From Elymus sibiricus (Eukaryota > Streptophyta > Magnoliopsida > Poales > Poaceae), in contig CM077676.1 in the NCBI GenBank assembly GCA_039707655.1, forward strand, positions 238,470,866-238,534,865: DNA of 64,000 bases, written 5' to 3'. Under the pieces are notes generated by a model. The model saw only the letters and a list, made by a program, of their open reading frames with translations. It was not told the origin of the DNA and searched no databases. This document shows, piece after piece, positions 11,072-22,412 of the stretch. How positions within the stretch are numbered: position 1 is the first letter of the stretch; every line of letters begins with the position of its first letter. The position numbers were made by a program, and so were the translations under genes.

Positions 11072-11890
11072 CTTGCCGGCACTGGTTGTTGTCGCCAGCC
11101 GGCCGATGGTTGGCCGGCTGGACTTGGACGGGCTTGCCACCTGCGTCGAGCGGGACCTTCACGCGCATTGCGGAGTCGGCCGTGGCGTACTTGTCCTCCA
11201 TGGCCATGAGTGCCGCCAAGGTGTCTGGCTCGTCACACATCAGCTGGTGCTTGAGGAGGGTGCCGTCTCGGCATCCGTCGACGAAGTACTAGATGACCTG
11301 CACCTCGTGGACCCCCTCGCAGGAGTTGCGCAGCTCCGTCCACCGCGTGAGGAAGTCGCGGAGGGACTCATCCGGGCCCTGAACGCACATGGAGAGCTGG
11401 CGAGGCCGACCCGGATGCTTGTACGTGCTGGTGAAGTTGCGCACAAACGCCTCCTCGAAGAACAGCCAGGAGTTCACGCTGCCGGCCTGCAGGCTGTTCA
11501 GCCATGTCTAGGCCGAGCCGAGCAGCATGAGGGGGACGTAGCGGACCGCCACGCGCCTGTTGCCGCCGGCTATGCCGACAGCCGTGGTGTAGTCGACCAG
11601 CCAGTCCTCCGGCTTGGTGACGCCGTTGTACTTGGGGGTGTCGTGGGCCAAAACAGGCGGGACCGACGGAGCTCTCCTCCTCAAGGGCCATGGACCGCGC
11701 CAGCCGATCGATGCGATGGAGGGCATCGTTGTCATCGTAGGGCTCGCGAGGGCCCAGTAGGTTGGCGACGGGACCGCGTGGCACAGCGCCGGCAGAGGCC
11801 GGCTGGGACCGCCGAGCCGGCGGCACGGGGCACTCCGGCTGCTGGAGCCCACCGTCTCCAGCCGACTCGTCAGCGACGCCGTCACCGGCC
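10640..11890 (-). pseudogene. Gag core and nucleocapsid-like region of the minus-strand Tat element
   Basis: Pieces read KYNGVTKPEDWLVDYTTAVG, RYVPLMLLGSA, then after a stop TWLNSLQAGSVNSW and RNFTSTYKHPGRPRQLS. This is the retrotransposon Gag family pattern. A CKHH...H...C knuckle-like motif follows near 10880. In-frame stops at about 11507, 11289, 10896 and 10711 and frame changes near 11830 break it. An asparagine run is encoded at 11041-11071. Gag forms the virus-like particle that packages element RNA. Confidence 0.8.
11041..11071. repeat. (TTG)n microsatellite coding for poly-Asn on the minus strand
   Basis: Ten TTG units in a row. On the minus strand they read AAC codons, giving an Asn run just upstream of KRKGEQPAP in the degenerate gag. 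Confidence 0.95.
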
Positions 11891-12869
11891 GTCGTGGCGT
11901 GGTTGCGCCGGCTCCGGCCTGCGCGGTGCCGACCAGAACGGCTTGTGTTGGCGTGTGGGGAAGAGGCCTGCTACGTGTCCTGAAGGACTTTGTCCGGGTC
12001 CCCGGTGTTCCTCGACGCAGAGGCGGCGGGCGGGGCCGGCTCGAACCGCTTCTGGTGCAGGTTCGCAGCGGTGATGATGTCGCGGACGCGTTGCTGCTGC
12101 TACAGCAGCTCTTCGCCCTCCAGAAACTCGAGATCCGCCATGGCCTCCTGTGCGGCGCGCATGTTCATGATGGGGTCTCGTAGGTGGGCCGGCCTGCGCC
12201 TAGCGCACAGCCGATGGCGCCACCATGAAGCCGCACCTCGGCAACCCGGCTCGGCTCTGCACCAGCCGGCGTGAGGCCGTGGGCGGTGTCATACTCCCGC
12301 TGGGTGGACTCCAGCCGGTGCCGTGCCGCAGCGAGTGCCGTGGCCTCGTCCAGCAGGTGCTGACGGTCTTCGTTGAGCTGGACCACAGCGGCAGCCGGAT
12401 CGGCGTTAGGCGTGATGGGGGCGTGCAAACTCTGCAGCATCGCAAGCAGCAGGTCGCCCCGGCTGGTGTGAGCTGCAGCAGCTGCAGCGGCCATAGCAGC
12501 CTTATTCTTGCCGCGCGAGGAGCCGAGGCTGGAGCCGGTGGTCAGCACCTCTACGCGAGTGCAGAGGTCCGCAACATCGCTGGAGACGGCGCAGCCGACA
12601 GGGACGAGCGAGTCGAAGAAGCTGTGTACCTCGCTAGGGTACTCGTCGGGGATGAGCGCGACAAAGACGCGCAGCACGCCGAAGGGGACGACAGAGCAGC
12701 CTGCGGGGCAGGCAGCATCCGCGCCAGGCGCTGCGTCGCAGCTGGCCGGGTTGGCCGCGCAAGGCGTGCGGACCAAGCCGTGCGCAATGCGCTCGCCGGA
12801 GCTGGTGAAGGGCCTCGTCTGGAACTTGACTCCGGCCGACTCCGCGAGCAGCCCCACGGTGGGCGCCAA
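11890..12869 (-). pseudogene. Gag N-terminal leader region of the minus-strand Tat element
   Basis: A 234-codon frame (12869-12165) starts directly at the primer-binding site and runs through Ala-rich and coiled-coil-like sequence (EDRQHLLDEATALAAARHRL). It is followed by a helical segment around QEAMADLEFLEGEELLQQQQ (about 12160-12080) in another frame. Tat elements often have such a long leader or Gag N-terminus. Whether its start is truly translated is uncertain, because the frame overlaps the primer-binding site. Confidence 0.5.
12855..12868 (-). other. Primer-binding site of the Tat element
   Basis: On the minus strand this reads TGGCGCCCACCGTG, two bases from the LTR end at 12871. TGGCGCC is the start of primer-binding sites common in Gypsy elements. 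I do not assign the tRNA. Confidence 0.75.
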
Positions 12870-12870
12870 C

Positions 12871-13652
12871 TGTCATGGTGAAATCACGGCAGATGCCATG
12901 AGATGGCTAAAAGTGGGGGGCTGCGTGAGGACGCCGGTGGGTTCTGGAAACGAGGTCAGCACGCGTGGGTGTGAGACACAAGACGTACCCAGGTTCGGGG
13001 CCCTCCGTGGGAGATAACACCCCTAGTCCTGCCGAAATGGTATGATATGCACAAGGGCTACAATGGTGCTCCTGGAGCTGTTGGGCGCAGGAGGAGGAAG
13101 GAGCTAGCTCTCCATTCTACCTCTCCTGTGAGCGGGTGTGTGTGTGTGTGGTGCGAGGGGCTCAAGATCGTCTGCATGGAGGAGTCCCGGGGGGTCTTAT
13201 AGACTAGCCCCCCGGGGTTACAATGGTAAATCTATGCGGGGGCGGGGCCCTGCTGTCGGCGTCTGGAGCCGACAATGGGGCCGGCCGGCTGCTGGGACCC
13301 GCCGGCTACTCGGTACTGTTGCCCGTCACCTCCCGCGTCACGGAGTGGTTGGCGTCGTGGGGCTACAGTGGCACGCCGCGCTGACGTCGGTTGCCCGGGT
13401 CAGCAGGGTTGGCGGCACTGTAGCCATGCTCTCCCATCGTGGAGATCCGTCTTGTCGTACGGATGGATGGGACGGCCGCTGACCCGTTGCCAGCCGGCTT
13501 GCGGCCAGCCGGGCTGGATGCGGGACCGCGCCCAGCTGGCCCACGTCGGGGAGCCGGCCAGACGGCCAGCCGGATTGAGGGGCGCGGACCGCCCCGATGT
13601 TTTGAAAGAGGCTTTGGGCACCGTTGCCTACCCGGGGGTCATCCCCCCGACA
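12871..13652 (-). repeat. 5' LTR of the Tat element (type A LTR, 782 bp)
   Basis: Termini are TGTCATGGTG at the left and CCCCGACA at the right, so the minus strand reads TGTCGGGG...CCATGACA. It borders the primer-binding site. A TCTTATAGAC box around 13195 could be the core promoter on either strand. A (GT)n run lies at 13136-13150. The right border is inferred from the TG...CA rule and from the change to X sequence after the solo LTR insertion. Confidence 0.7.
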
Positions 13653-13655
13653 AGT

Positions 13656-16600
13656 TGTGGCACCCCGATAGAGGGCCGACGCACGCCAGTCCCAGGATAA
13701 GACCTGGCACACGCCTGAGACATGATACAGCAATTCCAGGCACAAAAATGGCTTTATTATATGAAATGGAGTTTTACAATACTGTTGCTTACAACAATAT
13801 TACATGGCTCCAAGGCTAACTAAATGGCAGCGGAGGTCTTGGTTCAGTGGCAACGACGTCTCTGGCTGGGCTCCGCAACGCACAGGACTGGCTGGGTTAT
13901 GATCTAGCACGGCGGATCTTCTCCTGCAACTGGCCACGTGCAAGGCCAGGTGAGTACTTTGAATGTAAGCATCCAAACAAGTAGATGACAAAGCGAGCCC
14001 TATGCTTACATAAGAATTTATTCTAAACATGGCATGGAATTAACAAGAAATCATGGATCAAACATGGCATACATGGATCAGATATACCAACTACATATCA
14101 TAGCATGGCATGGCTACTCCTACGAAGTATGGCATCCAAGATTAAACTGAAATCTACACTTACCCTTGGTAAATCATTAAAATACTATGTTGTGATATCA
14201 CCCAGCTTTACTGCCCTGCTGGGCTAACTCATGACTCACCGAGATCCCATCTCGTGATCATGTCAGAACAACATGGTGACTGCTCACAATTATCCTATAT
14301 TCCAAGTTACCACATTACCTAGTAGCACATTCTTTAGCAAGTTTATGACAGGTTTATCCTCCAGATCGACAAAGACCAAATAGTGGTCTAGTACGAACTG
14401 TCCATGACCGAGGACGCGGCTATTTGAATAGATTTACACTCTGCAGAGGTTGCGCACTTTACCCACACCATGGAGCTCCTGGCCTCGTACTTTAGTACAT
14501 GTTCCCATTCGGGTGGACCGGTGCTGCTCCAACGAAACTTGCCTAACCCGTGACTCTCCCACCGTACCACCGACAATCATACCCTCCCAGGGTCATGTCC
14601 TGGGTGGCCCCTGTGTCACCTCATGACACCTACCACCGTCGTGGCCAAACAAAACTGTCCCAAACGGGGACTCCCTGGCTAAACAAACAACTGGGCTCAC
14701 AAGGTTATCGCCGCCTACCTGATCAGGGCAGCACGCGCACATAACCTTCCCTAGTTGGTGGTACCGATAAAAGAGCACAAAGCTAGACCAAGTCAAGGTC
14801 GTCCCATACCGGCAATTGTGGCTCCATGGGTAAGTCCGGATAGGTGACACTATGACTCGATCCCATCGATGACGGAGGAGGTTTAATTTATATGTTCAAT
14901 TTAATATTTCCATCATCTCATCATAACATCAACATTTATGAGCAAGAACAATTACTTAGCAACAGCATAGCAAAATCATAATGGTACTGACCATCATGGC
15001 ATGAGATCAAATCATAGCACTAACATGATAATGGTACTAGAAATATTATTACTAGCATGGGAAAATATGACATGAAAGCAATTCATGATATCACATGGTA
15101 AATAACACTAGTATCTAGCACAGATGAAATAACAGGGCTACGGCACTGCAGACTAACAGATGATCTAAAATATAATGCAACACACACACAGGGTGCAAGC
15201 AAAGTCATCACGCAAGTCCGGAGCTCATGATAATAGGTTGGCTTGCCTTGGGGTAGAGGAATACACCGGGACGAAGTGCGATGAAACTCTGGAAAGATTT
15301 GCCGGAAAAGTTCCCTCTCGGAGGGGGCTGATTAAGGGCAAGGGCAAAATGGTCATTTTCACAGTGTGAAAAAATTATGAAAATGATACCATCGGAACAG
15401 GCTCGATGAACTGATGACATGGGCGTTGGTTTTACCTCAATCGGAGTTACGGTCACGGAGAAATGGCCGTTCGTTCGTTAAGCGGAGAAACGGACAGAAA
15501 CTGTCCATTCCAGCTCCTAACGGGTGAACGTCCACTAATTAAGCATTTCGGCCGGCGGCTGGAAAATGAAAGCGTATTTTCCATATTACGCTTTCGGTAA
15601 CAGAAAGCGTACTTTCTTCTATAGCCGCGACCGAATACGCCTTGTCAAGTGGAAGACGTATTTTTGAAAATACGCTTCCACTTAAGCTGACGCGCGGGCC
15701 CGGCTGGGTCAACTCCTAGTGGCTTACACGTGGGCCCCCCTTATCTCTCCTCTCTCTCCTCCCTAGGTCGTCCTCTGCCTCGACCGAATAGAGGAATGGC
15801 CGCGGTGGCTCGGGCCCGGCCGGCTGCCAGCGTTCCCCTGCACAGTCGCGCCTGCTGACGAGTCAGACGGGCACGCGGCGCCGTCCCGTGCCCATGAGGG
15901 GTCGCAGGGGAGCTCGGAGGGCCTGGAGGGGAGATGCCCACGAGCGGCAGGAGCAGCGGCCAAGGCCGTTCGAGGCACTGCTCGGCGGCGCTTCCCTGGA
16001 GGAATCGAAGATGGCGGCGGTGCCGTGAGCTACTGGAGAGGTCTCGGACGCCAACAGGGAGAAGGGGGAGGGCCAGGGCGCCGGAATTTCTCGCGGGCGC
16101 CGGCGGCAGAGCTTCGGCTGTGGGCAGAGAGAAGAGCTCGGGGAGCTCGAGGGGGAGGGCTGGGGAGTTGCTGGTGGAGAGAAGGGGCTCGGGGACGCCT
16201 TAAATAGGCTCGGGGGAGGGCTCGGGAAGGAGCTGGACGACGGCCGGAGCTTCAAGAGATTCACCACCGTGGCGGCACTCCGGCAGTTGGCAGAAGCGGC
16301 CAACAAGCTACGGGACAAGGGGGAGAAGGCTCCAGGCGGTTCACGCGCGCGGTGGAGAGCTTGCCGGCGCTCGCGGACAACCCAGAGCTCACTGGAGAGG
16401 GCTCCCGAAGCCTTTTGGCACGCAGTGCACTGCCTTGGCGTGCACTGCACGCGGTCACCGCGTGGCCACGGCGTTGCCACGCCGCACGCGATGCCAAAAC
16501 ATGTCTGGGATGATCTACATACTTCGCTGAGTTGAACTACGTGGTTGAGATGCAATGAACCCCTCTGGTGTGACCACACCTAGGTCAAACAGTTTCGAGC

Positions 16601-17753
16601 AGCAAACTGTTGACATGTGGTGTGGTCAGCACAGACCTCCTCTTGGCCTGATCTCGGGCTGGGGTTAATAATCTACTAAGGTGATCATTCTGGCCAAAAT
16701 TCAGCACAAATGGACAAGTGTAGCTAGCACTTCCTTTGCAAACCTGAATTCTGTCTAGAACAGAAGATGATGATGCTGGGGTCAAATGGCTAGATGGAAT
16801 TAGCTGATTTTTGGTGGGGAGAGATGATTTGGTCATTAGAGATATCTGGAAAAGTTTCAGCACAAATTGATCCTCTATGAGGGTACTTCCTTCAGAGAGA
16901 TGCAATCTGAACAGAAACTTAGATAAATTACTGGGGAAAATTGGATAGATGAAATGGGCTGATTTTTGGGATCCAGTGGTTATTTATCAATGTTAACCAC
17001 CCTGAAAAATCTCAGCCGAAAAAGATCAAGGGAACAAGCACTTCCTTTGCAAACTGGAAATCTGGACAGAAGTTGCAAATGGATATTGTGCTCAAAATTT
17101 GAATTGTGGAACTTGGGATTTTGATGGAAATGGTGAATATATAGATAAGAGAAGCTCCACAAATTATTTGGGATTTTTCCTAGCTACCAAAATGGTAGTC
17201 CCTTTGGAAAGGCCCCAAATTGAATTATTGGCTTTAAATAGGAAAATGCAATTTCCCTTATTTAATTATGGCCAATATTTTTGTGGGAGCTCAATATGAT
17301 CACAAAGAATATCTCCACAAGTTTTCATGAACTTTGGAGATGGATAGATATTTTCCTGGATTTAATTCCTCAGAAAGGCAGAAAGAGGAATTAATTCTAG
17401 ATGAGAAATATTGCATATGACTTAGCAATATTTTTGCACATCTAGGATTTATGGATGAAGAAGGATCTCTGGAAATTTTTGGAGGATCAACCGAGCAAGG
17501 AAATGATAGCTCCTTTGTAAACACAAAGGCAGGATTTCCAGTTCTGAAACTTTGGAACTAGGGTTTGAATGAGGTTCGGGGTTTACTGACAGAAGCTTGG
17601 CTGGCACAAGAACATGGGAAAGGCACTGAGATGCTGAGGATTGTATGGATTCACCTGGTCACTCACCAGGTTCCAGAGGAAAAAATTTGGGAGAGAAAAG
17701 CTAGGAAGGAATAACAGCTCAAAAATCGATAACCCGATTTTTGGGGTGTTACA
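13656..17753 (-). mobile_element. Solo LTR, 4.1 kb, with target duplication CAAGT
   Basis: The element begins TGTGGCACCCC and ends GGGGTGTTACA, and is flanked by identical 5-bp CAAGT at 13651-13655 and 17754-17758. On the minus strand it starts TGTAACACCCC. A second copy of the family lies at 46958-51392; the two share, for example, GGCAAGGGCAAAATGGTCAT (15337-15356 and 48821-48840). There is no primer-binding site, polypurine tract or coding domain, so it is best explained as an LTR left after LTR-LTR recombination. GC-rich reading frames near 15760-16580 show no family motif. Orientation is inferred from TGTAACACCCC being a familiar LTR start. Confidence 0.75.
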
Positions 17754-19201
17754 CAAGTCGCAACTAGTTTCTGGTGTTTCTAGGTCGTGTTATTTGTCTA
17801 CCAACTGGCACCCGGCAGGGTGGGCTTGGGACAGACTAGGCACAGTGGCCCGGTGTACCAAGTGATACCCGGATGGTGGACTTAGGAACCCTGCACACAT
17901 CGTTTGGGGCCGTGATGGAAACTTTGGCCGGACTTCCCTTGGGGGTTCAGCCTCAGATAGGCGATAAACCTGGACTAGAGTCTTGCATGGTTAGTCAGGT
18001 TGTGGCCGACACCCTCGCCAGGATTCCACTTGAAGGTTGCCGAGATACATGACGTGTATATGGTGGTAAGTGGTGAGAGCGTGTGTGAAGAAGTACACCC
18101 CTGCAGGGTTATAAATGATCTATTCGAATAGCCGCGTCCGCTCATATGGACTACTTGGAAGCTTACATTGTTCATAGACAAGTTGAAATGGATACTCTAA
18201 AATGCGCAAGATAAGTGTGAGTGCTATGGATAGCCTTCTCGTAGGGAGACGGGAGAGGATCCATAGTGGTGTATTGATGTGGTGACTATGTGAACTCGTG
18301 TGTGCTCTCTCACCCCAAAGAAATTACTCGTAGCCGTAGTACAGGATAGCCACTGAGTCAAAGCTGGCTTGTTGCAGTTAAACCCCACAACACCCTTCTT
18401 GATACTGATGCATATGTAGTTAGTTCTGATGTAAGTCTTGCTGAGTACCTTTGTACTCACGGTTGCTTAATTTATGTTTTGGAGAGGAGACTTCAGTCTT
18501 TCTAGTAGTTCCACGTGGGCTTCGACGAGTAGCTTGGGAATCCCAGACAGAGGTCTAGTTCCTATGGAGGGTCTTGTGGATAGTCAGCCTTCTCATCCTT
18601 TTCCTTTTGTAGTTGTATGTACTCGGACATGTTTATGCTTCCGTTGCTTGTATGCTTTGTATGATGGGTCATGTGACCCCTGCTTGTAATATCATGTTAT
18701 GTATGGCTCTTCGGAGCCTCTTAAGTAAATACTTGAGTCGTAGAGTTTTGTTGTGATGCCATGTTGTATCTACACATATCGTGCATATTGTGTGTATGTT
18801 TCAAATGCATTGGTATGTGTGGGGTTCGACACCTATTTGTATGCCTATGGTAGCCTTCCTTACAGGGAAATGTCTCCTAGTGCTTCCACTGTGCTCCTGT
18901 GTCCAGAACACATGGATTGACCGACATGTATCCTTCTTTGCTCCTATGTCTGTCCCTACGGGGAAATGTCACACGTTGTTCCTTTAAGTTCTTGTAGCAT
19001 GCTACGACTTAGGTTCATATGTTGATGACCGACACGTGCATTGCCGGGTTACCTATGTCTGTCCCTATACGTTTGTGCCACTTTGGTCTATTACTAGTCA
19101 TGTCGACCCGGGTTCTCTGTCATATGGATGCTAGAGACATAATCATATACATGAGCCAAAAGGCGCAAACGTTCCCGACAAGGTAAAGGTGGCAGTCGTG
19201 G

Positions 19202-19464
19202 TATAACGCCCCGGACCCACCTGCCGGTGGTCGTTACTCCTGGTGGGATCTAGACTAGCCCCACAGATCAATACTAGTCTTTCCTGCACACTTTGTCCTC
19301 ACTCGTGCGCACCCGGGACCAACTTCCCGGTCGGTCACCCATCCTGAAATTACTCCAAGTTGAGCACGCTTAACTTTGGAGTTCTTTCCGAATGGGCTTC
19401 CGGGAAAGAAGGAATCCTTATTGATATGAGTAGTCTATCATCCCTAATAAGCCAGGCTCTCACA
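19202..19464 (-). repeat. Cassandra 3' LTR with 5S rRNA-like segment
   Basis: On the plus strand the stretch around 19327-19395 includes GGTCACCCATCCTG and GAGCACGCTTAACTTTGGAG, which match the reverse complement of plant 5S rRNA (internal promoter part). The outer end reads TATAACG in place of TGTAACG. Confidence 0.85.
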
Positions 19465-19477
19465 TACACCCCCACTC
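19465..19477 (-). other. Cassandra polypurine tract
   Basis: The minus strand reads GAGTGGGGGTGTA directly before the 3' LTR start TGTGAGAG. Confidence 0.7.
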
Positions 19478-19646
19478 AGAGGAACCGACGTCCTCGTCGG
19501 CCCACAGGAACGTCCCCTCTTGGCACATACGTCTGTGCATCCAGTCCGGCACATGTGCCATGTCGTGTTCCACGATGGGTCACAAACGTCATGAACAACA
19601 TGACCGCGCACCTGGCCTGCAAACATCCGTGTAACCGCGAGGGTCG

Positions 19647-19658
19647 GCTCTGATACCA
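19647..19658 (-). other. Cassandra primer-binding site (tRNA-iMet)
   Basis: The minus strand reads TGGTATCAGAGC, three bases from the LTR at 19662. This is the canonical Cassandra primer. Confidence 0.9.
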
Positions 19659-19661
19659 ACT

Positions 19662-19925
19662 TGTAACGTCCCGGACACACCCGCCGGTGGTCGTTACTCC
19701 TGGCGGGATCTAGACTGGCCCCACAGATCAATACCAGTCTTTCCTGCGCACTTTGTCCTCACTCGTGCGCACCCGGGACCAACTTCCCGGTCGGTCACCC
19801 ATCCTGAAATTACTCCAAGCTGAGCACGCTTAACTTTGGAGTTCTTTCCGAATGGGCTTCCGGAAAAGAAGGAATTCCTTATTGATATGAGTAGTCTATC
19901 ATCCCTAATAAGCCAGGCTCTCACA
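19662..19925 (-). repeat. Cassandra 5' LTR with 5S rRNA-like segment
   Basis: TGTAACG...CTCTCACA termini, with the 5S-like stretch at about 19788-19853. The 5S-derived promoter would drive transcription toward the primer-binding site on the minus strand. Confidence 0.88.
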
Positions 19926-20044
19926 CGTGGGTTACCGTGCCTGAGGCTGCAAAGCGATATGATGTGTTACATGCTAGATCTGTGTGGCTTAGGATCGGGG
20001 TCCTGACAGCGACCACTCAGAGCAGTGAAGAGCTAGCCCCCACG

Positions 20045-20060
20045 CCTTCCCCATAAAAGG
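20045..20060 (+). promoter_or_regulatory. TATA-like core promoter of the left PF04195-like gene
   Basis: CCTTCCCCATAAAAGG lies about 160 bases upstream of the ATG at 20213. The right-hand homologue has the same CCTTCCCCATAAAA string about 147 bases upstream of its ATG. Conservation between diverged copies suggests a real promoter element. Confidence 0.55.
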
Positions 20061-21822
20061 GAATCTACGGGTGCGGCGCTCAATCCACGCTTCCTTCGCC
20101 TGCAATCCATCTCCCAGCGCCCCTCTTCTTCTTCCTCGCGCAAGAACAGAGCCCTCCGCCACCGCGCTGCCCGCTTGAGCCCTTCACCAAATCCCACCTC
20201 CTCCTAGTCGCCATGGATCCGAAGAAGACCGACCCGGATGCAGAGAAGAGGAAGGCCGCCATCGCCAAGCAGCGGAGGGAAAACGTCGTCTTCCCGCCGG
20301 CGCTGACAGAGAACGATCTCGTCTCCAGATACGCGTATGTGTGGACGGGGAAGACCAAGGACCACGAACCCACGGAAGTGCTTCCAAGAACAGCCCCCGA
20401 ACCAATGATAAGTACCACTTCTTCGCCTGGTACTTTTACTGTGGTCTGTGTCCCCCCTTCTCAGATTTCTTCAAAGAGGTCATGCATTCGTATGTATTCA
20501 GATTGCTCGATTTTGCTCCGCATGCCATCACTTGAATGTCAGTTTTTGCCCACCTTTGTGAAATTTTGTGGGCGTAGTACCCAATGTGCCCCTTTTCCGC
20601 CACTTCTTAATTCCTTGGATTGAGAGCGGTGAAGCCTTGTCCGGCAGCGTCACTTGGATACCAAGGATAGGGATGAAGAAGCATTATCTTGATGGCAAGC
20701 TGCACATCAAGTGGAACGAATGGAGGGCAGATTCGTGCTGGATCAAACAGAAGGACTTCCCGGCATACTGCGCTCCCTGAACTGAGAAGATTGTGAGAAA
20801 CCAACACTGGGTGACGTAGGCCCCAATGACGGCAAGCTCGGCCTCATCTTGGATAGGATCCTTAGTCTTCAAGCTGCTGGGTTGACCATTGAGATGGTGG
20901 GCGCAGATTTCATCTAGCGCCAGATTGCCCCTTTGTAGCAGAGAGGAGGCCGACGAGCCTGGGAGTACAAGAACCCAGTCGACACGATGTGGCTGTATCC
21001 TGGGCTCCACAATAACTTGACAGTCATGGAGCATTACCGGTTGATCTGTCAACTCTTCAACAAGGGTTGTCAGTATACTTTGCCGGCAACGGTAATTCCA
21101 TTGTGCAACAATGCCGCCAAGGACTCCATCCTGGCCATGATGCCGGCATGCAACGCCAGGGGTGTCCTAGTAGATTGGAGGGTGCCCGACAAAGCTGAAG
21201 TCAAGGCATGGTTCACCAACTTGACGGAGACGTCCGTTAGAGAAGAGGATGACAAGGTCCACTCCACCAAGGACGACGAACTTCAGTTCATCACCTTAAG
21301 GGCAGAAGAGTTGAAGAAGGCAGCAGGCTCCAAGGCTGTGGTTGCCGACACCGATGAGGGGGAGCATGCCGACGAGCATGAAGGCAACGAGGAGCGCCCA
21401 GAGACGCAGGAGGGTGGAGAAGAGCTTGCCGATGAGCGATAAGGCGAAGTGGAACGCGCCGAGGAGCATGTAGAGGAGGAAAACCAAGAGGAAGAGCCCC
21501 CTGCTCCTCCTGCTCGAACAAGGTATACCGCAGCAAGGAGGCAAACAAGGAAGAAACAGACGCACGACGAACCGGCAAGCAGCGAGCTTGCCGGAACAGA
21601 CGCAACAGTCCAAACTCCCCGGCAACAACCTCCTCGGCAACAGCGCAAGCGTCCAGCTTCCCGACGTCGGACTCCTTCAACTGCGGAGCAAGCGGGAACT
21701 TCACAGCCCCCAGCTTCTGCAGCAGGAGAGCGCACTGAGTCTTCTCCACCTCCAGCCCCAGCCCCCGATAGTAGAAATCAGACATACTAGGACCTCTCTC
21801 GCCTATCAGAGGAGGATGAAGA

Positions 21823-21909
21823 GTAAGTACTTGCTTCTTCCTCTACTCATTGCATTTCTTGACTATTGTTGTTTGTCTATTTGACATGTTGTCTTCTTTG
21901 TCCTGGTAG
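21823..21909 (+). other. Intron A of the left PF04195-like gene
   Basis: The donor GA|GTAAGT follows the codons for EEDEE-like sequence and the acceptor is CTGGTAG|GGATGAG. An 85-bp intron lies at the matching place in the right copy, after the same acidic codons. Confidence 0.7.
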
Positions 21910-22292
21910 GGATGAGGAGTCGTTGCAGTAGAGGTCTTGAAATAGGCCAAGGACTGCTGAGACAAGCGAGTCGGCGGCAAGCACCAAACAGGGAATGTCA
22001 ACTCTAGAAGTTGTTGTTCAATACCCGCTGGCAAGCACCACGACTGAAGCTCCTACCACCGAGGCTGACAAGGAGACGGAAGGTGGCCGTCAAGAAGAAG
22101 AACGCCGAGAGGCTAACCCCTTAGCGATGTCTTCATCAACTGCCATCCCGGAGAGCAGCTCGCTTGGAAGGATCACCACTGAAGAGCCTGTCCGCACCGA
22201 GGGCGCGTCGGCAAGCGGATCTGCCGGCAACCAGGTGACAGCAACAAACATTGCCGGAGAAGGAACTGTCCCTTCTCTACAGACCATCATAG

Positions 22293-22412
22293 GTAATCAA
22301 CTTCCTTCGAGTGCTTTTCTTCCATTATTAATCTCTATTTTTTTGTCTTCTTGAACTTGAATCTTGAATTTAGTTTCTATCTTCTCCATCTTCGCACATC
22401 CATCTTCACCAG
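22293..22412 (+). other. Intron B of the left PF04195-like gene
   Basis: The donor ATAG|GTAATC and acceptor TTCACCAG|AAGAG give a phase-1 splice that restores I-E-E-M in frame. The right copy has a matching GTAATCC...TTTTCAG intron before its VEGIAKS segment. Confidence 0.7.

Larger units (their letters stand above)
5409..13652 (-). mobile_element. Degenerate Tat-lineage Ty3/Gypsy retrotransposon
   Basis: Read on the minus strand the order is LTR (13652-12871), primer-binding site, gag, protease, RT, RNase H, integrase, antisense ORF, LTR (6251-5409). The order RT-RNase H-integrase marks it as Ty3/Gypsy. The lack of a chromodomain, the long non-coding-like leader and the antisense 3' ORF point to the Tat clade. 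Every module carries stops or frameshifts, so the element is dead. The two end LTRs differ, and no matching target duplication is visible (GGCTG on the left, AGTCG or AAGTC on the right). It is therefore better read as a recombinant of two related elements than as one intact insertion. Confidence 0.75.
19202..19925 (-). mobile_element. Cassandra TRIM retrotransposon, complete, target duplication CGTGG
   Basis: It is 724 bp long with two LTRs (19202-19464 and 19662-19925) that are about 96% identical by eye and end in CTCTCACA. The internal region is only 197 bp and has a primer-binding site next to the right LTR and a purine tract next to the left LTR on the minus strand. Flanks are identical: CGTGG at 19197-19201 and 19926-19930. 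Each LTR contains a 5S rRNA-like stretch on the minus strand, the hallmark of Cassandra. It has no coding capacity and depends on other elements for mobility. The outermost dinucleotide of the left LTR is TA in place of TG. Confidence 0.92.
17759..20008 (+). repeat. X-family LTR, plus orientation, interrupted and truncated
   Basis: This is the inverted counterpart of about 276-1830 of the left X LTR. It ends GGGGTCCTGACA at 20008, followed by GCG, which is also the first internal triplet of the left copy, and then diverges. The expected primer-binding site is therefore lost at a junction near 20012. The upstream end was cut at 17759 by the neighbouring elements. A Cassandra element is inserted at 19202-19925. 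Confidence 0.75.

Noticed and set aside
15741..16579. A 238-codon minus-strand frame and others
   Set aside because: Inside a solo LTR; the corresponding region of the second solo LTR does not conserve the frame.
13656..17753. A DNA transposon, because the ends are imperfect inverted repeats
   Set aside because: The TG...CA ends, 5-bp duplication, 4-kb size and lack of transposase fit a solo LTR better. Short terminal inversions are normal for LTRs.
19316..19860. A genuine 5S rRNA gene pair
   Set aside because: The 5S-like segments lie within matching LTRs of a Cassandra element, are diverged from 5S rRNA and lack the flanking gene ends.
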